Shown piece by piece: positions 8,468-17,345 of a stretch of 64,000 bases of DNA (position 1 is the stretch's first letter; every line of letters starts with the position of its first letter). The stretch covers positions 2,887,671 through 2,951,670 of the forward strand of contig NZ_JAMQYE010000001.1 in the NCBI RefSeq assembly GCF_023721795.1. Direction: 5' to 3'. The notes beneath the pieces were generated by a model, which did no database searches, was not told the origin of the DNA, and saw nothing but the letters and a program-made list of their open reading frames with translations. The DNA comes from Zeimonas sediminis. GTDB lineage: Bacteria > Pseudomonadota > Gammaproteobacteria > Burkholderiales > Burkholderiaceae_E. The position numbers were made by a program, and so were the translations under genes.

Positions 8468-9460
8468 TCAGTTGACGGTTTCCGCGACCTGGAGCAGGTC
8501 CAGCGGCGGAAACGCCTTGAGCCTGCGCGCGACCTGCATGTTGATCACCACCGCGAAGCGGCTCATCCGGGCGACAGGAAGGTCGCCGGGCTTGCGCTTG
8601 CCGACGAGGATCTTCTCGGCCTGCATGCCGGCGAGCCGGCCGACCTCGGCGTAGCGGGCCGCGACCGAAATGAGCGCCTGCGAATCGCGAACCAGGGACT
8701 CGTAGGGGCTCAGCACCGGGATGCCGAGGCCGTTGGCCGCCTTCGTGAGGGCGTCGGCATGCTCGCGCAGGAAGGACGAGGACCCCAGGTACAGGAAGTC
8801 GACGCCCGCGGTCTTCATCTCGGCGAGCTTGAGGCCGATGTCCTCGGTGCGCGGCTGCCGGTCCTCGCCGAGGGGCAGTTCGCGGGCCACCAGTTCGAAG
8901 CCCAGCGGCGCGGTCAGCGCGGCCAGTTCATCGCGCTTCAGGACGGAGTTGCGCTCGTCGGCGTGATAGAGCAGGCCCAGGCGCCTGAAGCCGGGCCGGT
9001 AGGCGCGCAGCGTCTCGATGTTCACCTGCTCGGGCAGCCGGTTGTAGGTGCCAGTCAGGTCGGGCCGGCCCGGCGCGTCGAGGCCGCGGATCAGCCCGAC
9101 GCCGACCGGGTCCGCGACGATCATGAAGACCTTGGGGATGTCGTGCGCGAACCCCGGCTTGCCGGCGTCGGAGAGTCGGCCGGCGATGCCCAGCGTGACG
9201 CTCGTGCCGTAGGTGAGGATCAGGTCGACGCGCTCGGCGCGCGCCTCGGCCACGAAGCCCGGCAGCCGCTCCTTGCGGCGGTCGGCGTCGCGCACCAGGA
9301 AGTCGGCCTCGACCGCCTTCTCCCTGAGGTAGGCCTGGAAGCCCTCGCAGGCTTCCTCGCAACCGTTCCAGGTCACGATCATCACCTTGAAACGCGCCTC
9401 GGCGGCCGGGCTCGCCACGCCGAGGCAGAACGCGATCGCGGCGAGCAACAGTCTGGTCAT
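8468..9460 (-). CDS. ABC transporter substrate-binding protein (PF04392-like)
   Basis: A 330-residue periplasmic binding protein. The signal peptide is MTRLLLAAIAFCLGVASPAAEA. The mature protein follows the TrpX-like / ABC_sub_bind pattern: FKVMIVTWNGCEEACEGF, LILTYGTSVTLGIAG, VFMIVADPVGVGLI, then RRLGLLYHADERNS and GIPVLSPYESLV. Unusually for this family no permease or ATPase is next to it. It is the last gene of a three-gene set: its ATG overlaps the stop of the sensor-MFS fusion by 4 bases (ATGA). That coupling suggests it delivers or reports a ligand to the two membrane sensors rather than to a classical ABC importer. The ligand is not known. Confidence 0.85.
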   Translation of the reverse strand: MTRLLLAAIAFCLGVASPAAEARFKVMIVTWNGCEEACEGFQAYLREKAVEADFLVRDADRRKERLPGFVAEARAERVDLILTYGTSVTLGIAGRLSDAGKPGFAHDIPKVFMIVADPVGVGLIRGLDAPGRPDLTGTYNRLPEQVNIETLRAYRPGFRRLGLLYHADERNSVLKRDELAALTAPLGFELVARELPLGEDRQPRTEDIGLKLAEMKTAGVDFLYLGSSSFLREHADALTKAANGLGIPVLSPYESLVRDSQALISVAARYAEVGRLAGMQAEKILVGKRKPGDLPVARMSRFAVVINMQVARRLKAFPPLDLLQVAETVN

Positions 9461-11520
9461 GTCGATCCTTCTTCCCCTTGGCCCGTGTGCGCGCGCCCGG
9501 CGATCTCCGCCAGCGCATAGGCGCCGATGCCGGCCAGCACCACGACGCCCATCGCACCGATGCTGCGCTGGGGGCCGGCCAGCGGCAGGAACCAGGCGCT
9601 GGCCGACAGGCCGGCGATCGCCCCGGCGCGTTCGAACAGCCGCAGCGCCGAGCGCGCCCCGGGCGAGCCTCCGGCCAGCCGGTCGGCCAGCGTGTAGAGC
9701 GGCGCCCTCATCAGCGTGTGGCAGATGCCGAAGGCGCAGACCGCCAGCACCGTTGGCCAGAAACCATGCCACGCGGTCAGCGACAGCATCGCGACGCCCG
9801 ATCCGCCGGCGCCCGCGAGCACCAGCGGCTTCGGTCCGATCCGGCCGTCGGCCCAGCGGGTCACGATCGCGCCGAGCAACACCACCGGAAGGTAATAGAG
9901 CATCACGACGCGTGCAATCTCGGCGGGCCCCGAGCCGGCGCCCGCGAGCATCAGCGGGGTCAGGTACCAGACGAACACCGCGGTAGCCGTGCTCATCGGC
10001 ACGGCGGCGCCGAGCAGCAGCGCGACGAAGCGCGGGTCGAAGCGGAATGCGGCTGCGCCGCCGGCCCCCGCACGCATCTGGCCGGCCGCGGTGAGCATGG
10101 CTCCGGCCGCGGGTGCCTCGTCTCCCTCGCCGCGGGCGGCGGCTACCGCCGGGTCGCCGGCGCTGCCGCGCATCGTGACGACGCCGATCGCTCCGGCGAT
10201 ACCTGCGAGCAGCGCACCCGTCAAGAAGGCCGCGCCGAAGCCGAAGCGCCCGGCGATCACGCCGCCGAGTGCCGAGCCGCAGAAGACCCCGGCGTAGACG
10301 ACCGCCAGGAAGGTGCCGATCGAGCGCGTCGCGCCGCGGCCCGCGTCGGCTCGCAGCGCGTACTCCTGGCAGGCGATCGTCGCCAGCGCGTAGAAGCTCG
10401 CCATCACGACGCGCCAGAACACGATCTCGGGGACGCTGTCGCTGAAGCCGAGCGCGGCCAGCGCGAGCGCCGCAGGCGGCACCGAAGCCAGGAACAGGCG
10501 CCGCGGGCCGTGGCGCCGGGCCAGCGCGCCGGCGAACGGCGCCAGCACGGCGAGCGCCACGAGGTAGGCCATCAATGGCGCCGCCGCCGCGAACTCCAGC
10601 GGCAGCCACGCCGGCCGCTCGGCCGCCCGGGCGAAGACCGGCAGGAAGGACACGGACACCTCGGTGGCCACCGAGAACATGAACAGCGCCGGCCGGATGT
10701 CGCCGACGTCCGACAGCCGAAGCATCGCCGGCCTGCCGGTGGCGATCCTGAACTCGCGGCTCGCCAGCACATCGTCGCGCACCCGCGCCGGCAGCGCGGC
10801 CAGGCGCTCCGCGAGGTCCTGGGCGCGATCGTTCAGCCGCTGCGCCGTGCGGCCCAGGCTGCCGATGCCGCCGGAGCCGATCCGGTGCAGGAAGTCGCCC
10901 ACGGCCTGCCGCTCGAGCAGGCGCTGGATGCGCTCGAGCGGCTTGCCGACCGACAGCACGGCGATCGCCACCGCGAGCTCGACCGCCATCAGCACGGCGA
11001 CCATCGCCAGCACGACGATGTCGAGGAACACGTCGGCCAGGCGCGACTCGACGAAGCCGGCGCGTGTGTCGATCCTGATCTCGCCGACCAGCCGGTTGCC
11101 GTCGACGATCGGGAACGCCTGTGCGTTCTGGCGTCGCGACAGCAGCATCGAGATGCCGGCTGCGTGCAGTCGCGCCGGCGCCGGCGCGCGCTGAGCCTCG
11201 GAGATCGTCCGGCCGGCGGCGTCGACGACGGCGATTCGCTCGACCTCGCCGAAGCGCGAGAGCGTCTCGGCCAGGTAGGCGTCGAGCCCGGCCATCGCGT
11301 CGAGCTGTACGCCGACGTCGAGCGCGCGCTGCAGCTCGGTTCGCACGACCGATCCGATCAGGCGGGTGCGCTTGGCGAGCTCGGGCTCGACCGCCTGGTT
11401 GAAGGTGACGACGGCGATCGCTCCGGCCGCCAGGACCGCCGCGGCCAGCAGCGCGACGAGCATCGCGACCAGCCGTGCGCGCAGCCCTTCGCCGGGCCCG
11501 GGGCCGCGCGCCTCGGTCAT
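9457..11520 (-). CDS. Membrane sensor / HAMP-like / MFS transporter fusion
   Basis: A 687-residue protein joining two modules. Residues ~15-40 are a membrane segment, ~41-165 a periplasmic sensor domain (ERIAVVDAAGRTISEAQ resembles a Cache-type strand-turn), ~166-190 a second membrane segment, and ~192-245 a HAMP-like linker beginning GKPLERIQRLLERQAVGDF with heptad-like helices. From ~270 to the end is a 12-helix MFS domain, with ALARRHGPRRLFLASV and RWADGRIGPKPLVLAGAGG as the family loops. There is no kinase, cyclase or methyl-accepting domain. It overlaps the genes before and after by 4 bases each. I infer a transporter whose activity is gated by an extracytoplasmic signal; that is not shown by sequence. 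Confidence 0.83.
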   Translation of the reverse strand: MTEARGPGPGEGLRARLVAMLVALLAAAVLAAGAIAVVTFNQAVEPELAKRTRLIGSVVRTELQRALDVGVQLDAMAGLDAYLAETLSRFGEVERIAVVDAAGRTISEAQRAPAPARLHAAGISMLLSRRQNAQAFPIVDGNRLVGEIRIDTRAGFVESRLADVFLDIVVLAMVAVLMAVELAVAIAVLSVGKPLERIQRLLERQAVGDFLHRIGSGGIGSLGRTAQRLNDRAQDLAERLAALPARVRDDVLASREFRIATGRPAMLRLSDVGDIRPALFMFSVATEVSVSFLPVFARAAERPAWLPLEFAAAAPLMAYLVALAVLAPFAGALARRHGPRRLFLASVPPAALALAALGFSDSVPEIVFWRVVMASFYALATIACQEYALRADAGRGATRSIGTFLAVVYAGVFCGSALGGVIAGRFGFGAAFLTGALLAGIAGAIGVVTMRGSAGDPAVAAARGEGDEAPAAGAMLTAAGQMRAGAGGAAAFRFDPRFVALLLGAAVPMSTATAVFVWYLTPLMLAGAGSGPAEIARVVMLYYLPVVLLGAIVTRWADGRIGPKPLVLAGAGGSGVAMLSLTAWHGFWPTVLAVCAFGICHTLMRAPLYTLADRLAGGSPGARSALRLFERAGAIAGLSASAWFLPLAGPQRSIGAMGVVVLAGIGAYALAEIAGRAHTGQGEEGST

Positions 11521-12290
11521 CCGGGCGACCCGTCTCGCGCGGCCAGCGCGCGGCCTGCGGCGCGGTACTTCCGCTCGGCCAGTTCGAGCCGCTCGTGCAG
11601 TCCGGTCGCGCCCGCGGGCGGCGGCGGCGCGCGCCCCCCGGCCGCGCTGCGCCAGGCGGCCTGTTCGAAGGCCAGCACCTCGCCGTCGATCGCCGCGAAG
11701 TGGCGGATCTGGCGCGCGAGCCCCCAGCGCAGCAGCAGCGCGGCCAGCGTGGAGACCGCGACCAGCACCGCGATCGCCGCCAGGGACAGGTTCGCCAGCA
11801 TCGCACGGGTTCGCGTGAGGCCGTCGCCACCGGGATAGACGATGAGGATGCCGCCTGCGCTGGCACCGTCGCGCCCGGGAATGTCGACGCTGCCGAGGAA
11901 TTCGTCGCCGGTTTCGCGGAACCAGCCGGCACCCGCTTCCACCGACCGGGCCCGCGATGCCTCGGGCGGTATCGCGAACGGCGGCTGCGGCGACGTCGAA
12001 TGGACGATCCTGCCCGAAGCGTCGAACACGTGGATCGCGAGGATCGCGTCGTCGGTCTGGCGCGCGCGTTCGAGCAGCGCGGTCGCGTTGCGAACCGTCG
12101 ACAGCGGCAGGCCGAGCCGCACCGCCGACGCGAAGGGCGCCACCGTCCGGTCTGCCAGGACCAGCAGGCGCTCGCCGACAAGCCCCGCGTTGATGCTGGC
12201 GAAGCGGACCGTGGCCAGTGCCACGAAAACGCCGAGCACCACCAGCATGACCACGGTTACCGCCGCCCAGATGCGCCAGTACAGCGCCAT
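11517..12290 (-). CDS. Two-TM membrane sensor protein without output domain
   Basis: A 257-residue protein with the same layout as the N-terminal part of the next gene: membrane helix at ~5-27, periplasmic domain ~28-165 (ILAIHVFDASGRIVHSTS is a Cache/PAS-like strand), second helix ~172-196, then a short cytoplasmic tail with helical, coiled-coil-like sequence (LHERLELAERKYRAAGRAL). No kinase, cyclase or DNA-binding domain follows. I chose the ATG at 12290 because GGGGAG precedes it; an in-frame ATG at 12335 would add 15 residues. It is the first gene of the operon and its stop overlaps the sensor-MFS start by 4 bases. It may pair with that protein as a co-sensor. Confidence 0.75.
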   Translation of the reverse strand: MALYWRIWAAVTVVMLVVLGVFVALATVRFASINAGLVGERLLVLADRTVAPFASAVRLGLPLSTVRNATALLERARQTDDAILAIHVFDASGRIVHSTSPQPPFAIPPEASRARSVEAGAGWFRETGDEFLGSVDIPGRDGASAGGILIVYPGGDGLTRTRAMLANLSLAAIAVLVAVSTLAALLLRWGLARQIRHFAAIDGEVLAFEQAAWRSAAGGRAPPPPAGATGLHERLELAERKYRAAGRALAARDGSPG

Positions 12291-12474
12291 GTCTCTCCCC
12301 GGATGTCCGGCTCGCGGGCCGGAGCGGGCCGTCATCGAACCGCCGCCTGACCTGCAGCCAGTCTACGTTACCGAAAATGCCCGAAATGCGCGACCATGCG
12401 GATACGGCAGGCGCGGCTGGCAGGTCGGCTCCCGGTGAGCAACGCAGGCCGTGCAGGCTCAACGAGGACGAACG

Positions 12475-13143
12475 ATGGAACAGGACACGAGCAGGATCGA
12501 GAACGAAGTGAAGGCCGCGGTCGACAGCGACCCGGGCGAGATCGCGGACAAGGTGCGCTCGGTGACCCTGCACGCCCTGTCGGGCGGCGCGCTGGACACG
12601 GCGAGCCTTCGCGCCGTGATCACGGCGGTGCTGAAGGGCGCGCAGGAAGGCGTCGAGCGCCCTGGCGAGCAGCGGGCCGCGGCGCTGCGCGAAGCGGTGC
12701 GCGGGCTCGACGAAGCGCTCGCCGCCGCCGCCCAGGCGACCCAGCTGGCGATCCAGGAAGCCGCCGGCCGGACCGGCGAGTTCTCGCGGCAGGGCCTGAA
12801 GACCCGCCTGGACGAGCTCGGCTCGGTCGAGTCGCTGTTCGTCGATACGCTCGCCGAGGCCGCGCGCAGCGCCACCGGCCATGCCCGCGAAACGCTGCGG
12901 GCGCTGGCCGAGCATTCGCGCGCCAGCGGCACCGCGGTGGGCGGCCGAGTGCAGGCCGCCGTGGGCCAGCTCGCCGGCGCCCTGGCGGGCGCGGCGCAGG
13001 AAGGCCTCGAGGCAGGCGCCCGCACGCTGCGCAACGAGGCGGAGTTGTTTGCCGGGCTCGCGGCCGGCGTGCTGCGCGGCATTGCCGACCGTCTGCACTC
13101 GCCGGGCGACAAGACGGGCGGCTCCAGCGAAGACTGCGCCTGA
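12475..13143 (+). CDS. DUF6781-like helical protein
   Basis: A 222-residue, very alanine-rich, predicted all-helical soluble protein with no signal peptide or membrane segment. It resembles the family DUF6781: an N-terminal acidic segment IENEVKAAVDSDPGEIADKV, then repeated amphipathic helices such as LDEALAAAAQATQLAIQEA and the glycine/alanine-rich AVGQLAGALAGAAQEG. The look is of an apolipoprotein- or phasin-like helical bundle, but I would not assign a function. The start ATG has GAGGACG upstream. The stop TGA shares a base with the ATG of the following ABC1-kinase gene (TGATG), so the two are translationally coupled, and a role with that kinase is the best contextual clue. Confidence 0.7.
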   Translation: MEQDTSRIENEVKAAVDSDPGEIADKVRSVTLHALSGGALDTASLRAVITAVLKGAQEGVERPGEQRAAALREAVRGLDEALAAAAQATQLAIQEAAGRTGEFSRQGLKTRLDELGSVESLFVDTLAEAARSATGHARETLRALAEHSRASGTAVGGRVQAAVGQLAGALAGAAQEGLEAGARTLRNEAELFAGLAAGVLRGIADRLHSPGDKTGGSSEDCA

Positions 13144-14828
13144 TGCTCTGGCAGGCCCTCGGCGCCGCCCGCGACCTGTCGCGGGCCAACGACATCGCGT
13201 CGGTCCTGATCCGCTACGGCTTCGGCGACCTGGTCCGCCGGATCGGCATGGCCGCGGTGCTCGAGCGCGCCGGCCGGGCGCTGCACTGGCAGTCCGCGCA
13301 GGAGCTGGCCCACCTGGAGCCGCCGGCGCGCGTGCGGCGCGTGCTCGAGGAGCTCGGCCCCACCTTCGTGAAGCTGGGCCAGATCCTCGCCACCCGGGTC
13401 GACCTGTTCCCGCCCGAGTGGATCGAGGAGTTCGGCAAGCTGCAGGACGAAGCGCCGGCGGTGCCCTTCGACCGGATTCGCGAGCAGCTCGTCGAGGATC
13501 TCGGCGAGGCGCCCGAGACCGCCTTCGCGCGGCTCGACACCGAGCCGCTGGCGGCCGCCTCGCTCGCCCAGGTCCATGCGGCCACGCTGCAGGACGGTCG
13601 CGAGGTCGTGCTGAAGATCCGGCGCCCCGGCATCCGGCCGGTGGTCGAGGCCGACCTGCGGCTGCTGGCCCGGCTGGCCGAGGTCATGGAAGCCGAGGCG
13701 CCCGACCTGCGGCGCTATCACCCGCGCGAGGTGGTGCGCGAGTTCACGCTGTCTCTGCGCCGCGAGCTCGACTTCGCCGCCGAATGCCGGATCGCCGAGC
13801 GCGTGGCCGCCAACTTCGCCGACCACCCCGAGATCGTGGTGCCGGGCATTCACTGGCAGTGGTCTGGCGAGCGGCTGAACGTGCAGGACCGGGTCGACGG
13901 CATCCCGGGGCGGGACCTGGCCGCGGCCGACGCGGCGGGGCTCGATCGCAAGCTGCTCGCGCGCCGCGGGGCCGAGGCGGTGCTGAAGATGATGCTCGAG
14001 GACGGCCTGTTCCACGCCGATCCGCACCCGGGCAACGTGTTCTTCCTGCCCGGCGACCGGCTCGCCTTCATCGACTTCGGCATGGTGGGCCGCCTGTCCG
14101 AGGACAGGCGCTGGCAGGTCGCGATGCTGCTGCACGGCCTGGTCACCGGCGACTCGGCCACCGTGGCCGAGGTGCTGCTCGACTGGCGCACCGACGCCGA
14201 GGGCGAGGCCGACGCCGCGCGCCTGCGCCACGAGATCGACGCCTTCGTCGACCAGTACAAGGGCGTGCCGCTGAAGCAGCTCGACCTGGCGGCCATGCTC
14301 TCCGACCTGCTCGCGATCCTGCGCGAGCACGGACTGTCCCTGCCTTCCGACCTGTCGCTGATGATCAAGGCCTTCATCACGCTCGAGGGCATGGGGCGCC
14401 AGCTCGACCCCGACTTCGACATGGCCGCGCAGGCCCAGCCCTTCCTGCAGCGGGTGCTGATCGAGCACAACTCGCCGGCGGCGATCGCACGGCGCGGCTG
14501 GCGGGCCGCCAGCGGCGCGCTGAGCCTTGTCGCGAGCCTGCCTCAGGACCTGCGCGAGCTGCTGCGCGCGGCCCGGCGCGGCCGGCTGAACCTGCAGGTG
14601 GACATCGCGTCGGTGGAGCGGCTCGGCGAGAAGCTCGACCGAGCCGCGAGCCGGATCACGATCGGCATCGTGACCGCCGCGCTGATCATGGGCACCGCCA
14701 CGCTGCTGACCGTGGTCCAGGACCCGGCGCTGGTCGGCCTGCGCACCTTCGGCCTGCTCGGCTTCATCGGCGCGGTGGCGGGCGGCGTGTGGGTCGTGGT
14801 GTCGATCTGGCGCGGGCGGCGCGGTTGA
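13143..14828 (+). CDS. ABC1/UbiB-family atypical protein kinase
   Basis: A 561-residue protein with the hallmark features of the ABC1 (ADCK/UbiB) family: the KxGQ motif in FVKLGQILATRVDLFPPEW, the alanine-rich nucleotide loop AAASLAQVHAATL with the following VVLKIRRPG lysine, the catalytic loop HADPHPGNVFF and the metal-binding IDFGMVG. Two membrane helices close the C-terminus (ITIGIVTAALIMGTATLL and a final GLLGFIGAVAGGVW). These proteins have ATPase rather than ordinary kinase activity and support ubiquinone synthesis or lipid handling. A second homologue at 55216-56775 is a better UbiB candidate, so this one is probably a paralogue. Its last 65 bases overlap the end of the convergent LysR gene. 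Confidence 0.92.
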   Translation: MLWQALGAARDLSRANDIASVLIRYGFGDLVRRIGMAAVLERAGRALHWQSAQELAHLEPPARVRRVLEELGPTFVKLGQILATRVDLFPPEWIEEFGKLQDEAPAVPFDRIREQLVEDLGEAPETAFARLDTEPLAAASLAQVHAATLQDGREVVLKIRRPGIRPVVEADLRLLARLAEVMEAEAPDLRRYHPREVVREFTLSLRRELDFAAECRIAERVAANFADHPEIVVPGIHWQWSGERLNVQDRVDGIPGRDLAAADAAGLDRKLLARRGAEAVLKMMLEDGLFHADPHPGNVFFLPGDRLAFIDFGMVGRLSEDRRWQVAMLLHGLVTGDSATVAEVLLDWRTDAEGEADAARLRHEIDAFVDQYKGVPLKQLDLAAMLSDLLAILREHGLSLPSDLSLMIKAFITLEGMGRQLDPDFDMAAQAQPFLQRVLIEHNSPAAIARRGWRAASGALSLVASLPQDLRELLRAARRGRLNLQVDIASVERLGEKLDRAASRITIGIVTAALIMGTATLLTVVQDPALVGLRTFGLLGFIGAVAGGVWVVVSIWRGRRG

Positions 14829-15759
14829 GGGCGCGGCCCTCCGCGGCGTCCGGCTGCCGGGCCGCGATCTCGCGCGCCAGCGCCACGAAGGTGCCCAGAG
14901 GGCCGGCGAGATCGTCGTCACGGTAGGCGAGGGTGAGCGGCGCGTCGAGCGGGGCCGGCGAGGCGAGCGGCCGATAGCGGATCGCGTGGGCGTGCGCGCC
15001 GCGCATCGACGCGGGCACTACGGTGATCCCGATGCCCGCGGCCACCAGGTTCAGGTTGGTCATCATCCGGTCGACCTCGGCGACGATTCTCGGCTGCACG
15101 CGATGGCGCGCGCAGAGCGCCAGCAGGTTGCCGTACAACCCGGGCGCGCCGGGGCGCCGGGCCAGGATCGTGTCCTGGCCGTCGAAGTCCTTCAGCCGGA
15201 ACGGCGTGTCGTCGCTGGCGCGCTCGGCCAGCGGATGATGCAGCGGCAGTGCGACGATCGCCGGCTCGGTCAGCAGCGTCTCCATCCGGACGCCCGTCGG
15301 GCGCGACACCGGCACCCGCAGGAACGCGCAATCCAGCCGCTTTTCGGCGACCGCCTCGGTCAGCTCCGACGCGTTGTTCTCGCTGATCGCGAGCGCGATC
15401 TCGGGGAAGCGGCTGCGGCACTCGCGCAGCACCTCGGGCGTGAAGGCGTGCGCGGCGGCCGAGCTGGTGAACCCGATCGCCAGGCTGCCCAGCTCGCCGC
15501 GGGCGATCCGCACCAGGCGGTCCTCCATCGCATCCATTGCCTCGAGCACGCGACGCGCCTCGGCGAGGAACAGGCTGCCGGCGCGGGTCGGCTCGACCCC
15601 CTTCGGGTGGCGCAGGAACAGCGGCGTGCCGACCCGCTCTTCGAGTTCGCGGATCTGCCGGCTGAGCGGAGGCTGCTGGATGCCGAGGCGGCCCGCGGCG
15701 CGGGTCATGTGGCCTTCCTCGGCCACGGCGACGAAATAGCGCAGGTGTCGGATGTCCAT
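14764..15759 (-). CDS. LysR-family transcriptional regulator
   Basis: A 331-residue regulator. The N-terminal winged helix-turn-helix is clear: MDIRHLRYFVAVAEEGHMTR, then AAGRLGIQQPPLSRQIRELE and FLRHPKGVEPTRAG. The effector domain follows, with IGFTSSAAAHAFTPEVL and GIGITVVPASM. I start at 15759 because MDIRHLRYF is the normal LysR opening; the frame runs 55 codons further upstream without similarity. It is divergent from the lipoprotein hydrolase gene at 15866 with 106 bases between them, the usual arrangement for a LysR regulator and its target. The last ~20 codons, arginine/proline rich, are antisense to the ABC1-kinase gene and may be non-conserved. Confidence 0.92.
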   Translation of the reverse strand: MDIRHLRYFVAVAEEGHMTRAAGRLGIQQPPLSRQIRELEERVGTPLFLRHPKGVEPTRAGSLFLAEARRVLEAMDAMEDRLVRIARGELGSLAIGFTSSAAAHAFTPEVLRECRSRFPEIALAISENNASELTEAVAEKRLDCAFLRVPVSRPTGVRMETLLTEPAIVALPLHHPLAERASDDTPFRLKDFDGQDTILARRPGAPGLYGNLLALCARHRVQPRIVAEVDRMMTNLNLVAAGIGITVVPASMRGAHAHAIRYRPLASPAPLDAPLTLAYRDDDLAGPLGTFVALAREIAARQPDAAEGRALNRAARARSTPRPTRRPPPRR

Positions 15760-15865
15760 ACCGCGAAGATATCGGAAGGAGGGCTGCAGGATATTTGAAG
15801 TCTTGCCTGCACGCCGATACGATCCGCCGACCGACGACGAACCGGACCCCCGAGGAGACTTTCCG

Positions 15866-17263
15866 ATGCGCACGCCGTTCCCGCCCGATGCACGCCGCGC
15901 CGCCCGGCGGACACTGCCGGTCATCGCATCCGCGGCGCGGCGGGTGTCCGCGCCTGTTGCGCTCGCCGTCTTGCTGTCGGCCTGCGCGCAGCTGCCGGTG
16001 CCGAGCGGCGAGAAGGCGCCCGCTGCGGCGGCCTGCCCCGAAGGCGTGCCCGCCGGCGCGCGCTGCCTGCGCGGGCAGGATTCGGCCGGCGCCCACTACC
16101 TGATCGTGGTGCCCGCGAACTGGAACCGGATGCTGGTCGTGCACGCGCACGGCGGCCCCACGCTCGGCGAGCCCAAGGCAAGCCGCGCCGACGCCGACAT
16201 CAAGCGCTGGGCGATCACGGTGAAGGCGGGCTACGCGTGGGCCGGCTCGGTGTTCCGGCAGGGCGGGGTCGAAGTGCGCGCCGCGGCCGAGGACACCGAA
16301 CGGGTGCGGCGGATCTTCGTCGAGCACGTGGGCAAGCCGACGCGCACGATTCTGCACGGCCAGTCGTGGGGCGCCAACGTGGCGGCCAAGGGGGCCGAGA
16401 TGTATTCGGCCGATGCGGCGCGCTCGCCCTACGACGCGGTGCTGCTGACCAGCGGCGTGCTGGCCGGCGGCACCCGCGCCTACGATTTCCGGCTCGATCT
16501 GCGGGTCGTCTACCAGTACCTGTGCGGCAACCATCCGCGCGCCGACGAGCCGCAGTACCCGCTGTGGATGGGGCTGCCGGCCGACAGCAAGCTGACCCGA
16601 CCCGAGCTCGCCGCGCGGATCGACGAGTGCCTGGGCGTTCGCAAGCCGGCCGCGCAGCGCAGCCCCGAGCAGGCGCGCAGGCTGAAGACGATCGTCGACG
16701 TGATCCGGATTCCCGAGTCGTCGGTCATCGGGCACATGAACTGGGCGACCTGGCACATGCAGGACATCGCGCTGAACCGCACCGGCGGGCGCAGCCCGTT
16801 CGGCAACGAGAGCGTGAAGTACCGCGGCTCGGACGACGACGCGAAGCTCAACGCCGGCGTGCTGCGCTACCGCGCCGACCCGCAGGCGGTGGCGAAGCTG
16901 GCGGCCGACACCGACCTGAGCGGGCGCATCGGCGTGCCGGTGCTCAGCGTGCACGGCATCGGCGACCCGACGATCTTCGTCGAGAACCAGTCGGCCTTCC
17001 GCGAGACGATGGAGCGCGCCGGCGCCGCGTCGCGGCTGGTGCAGGTGTACAGCGACCACGCCGCGCACAGCTACCTGAGCGACCCGACCTACGTGGCGGC
17101 CTTCGACGCGCTGGTGAAATGGGTCGAGAAGGGCGAGAAGCCCACGCCCGCCGGCATCGCGGAGAGCTGCAAGCGCTTCGAGTCCGAGTACGGCAAGGGC
17201 TGCAAGATCGACCCCGCTTACCGCCCGGCGCCGCTGCACGAGCGGATCGCGCCGCGGAAATAG
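15866..17263 (+). CDS. Alpha/beta-hydrolase-type lipoprotein
   Basis: A 465-residue exported protein. The signal ends in the lipobox LLSAC (cysteine ~36). Residues ~80-430 have an alpha/beta-hydrolase pattern: LVVHAHGGPTLG as the oxyanion strand, ILHGQSWGANVAAKGAEM with nucleophile Ser in the GxSxG-like GQSWG elbow, VLSVHGIGDPTIF carrying the probable acid, and SDHAAHSYLSDPTYV with the catalytic His. The substrate is unknown. It is divergent from a LysR regulator, which probably controls it. I chose the ATG at 15866 for its GAGGAGA ribosome site and because the hydrophobic signal follows; the open frame extends upstream without a sensible start. Confidence 0.85.
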   Translation: MRTPFPPDARRAARRTLPVIASAARRVSAPVALAVLLSACAQLPVPSGEKAPAAAACPEGVPAGARCLRGQDSAGAHYLIVVPANWNRMLVVHAHGGPTLGEPKASRADADIKRWAITVKAGYAWAGSVFRQGGVEVRAAAEDTERVRRIFVEHVGKPTRTILHGQSWGANVAAKGAEMYSADAARSPYDAVLLTSGVLAGGTRAYDFRLDLRVVYQYLCGNHPRADEPQYPLWMGLPADSKLTRPELAARIDECLGVRKPAAQRSPEQARRLKTIVDVIRIPESSVIGHMNWATWHMQDIALNRTGGRSPFGNESVKYRGSDDDAKLNAGVLRYRADPQAVAKLAADTDLSGRIGVPVLSVHGIGDPTIFVENQSAFRETMERAGAASRLVQVYSDHAAHSYLSDPTYVAAFDALVKWVEKGEKPTPAGIAESCKRFESEYGKGCKIDPAYRPAPLHERIAPRK

Positions 17264-17345
17264 CGGGGCCTGCGGCGCTCGGCGTGGCGGCGCCCTTCGG
17301 GGCGCACCGGGTTTAGGATCGGGGCGTCGAACGCGCCCCGAATCC

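Noticed and set aside
8468-12181. A 1237-codon frame apparently joining the binding protein to further upstream sequence
   Set aside because: Only its last 330 codons are real. The signal peptide and 4-base overlap with the MFS gene show the true start at 9460.
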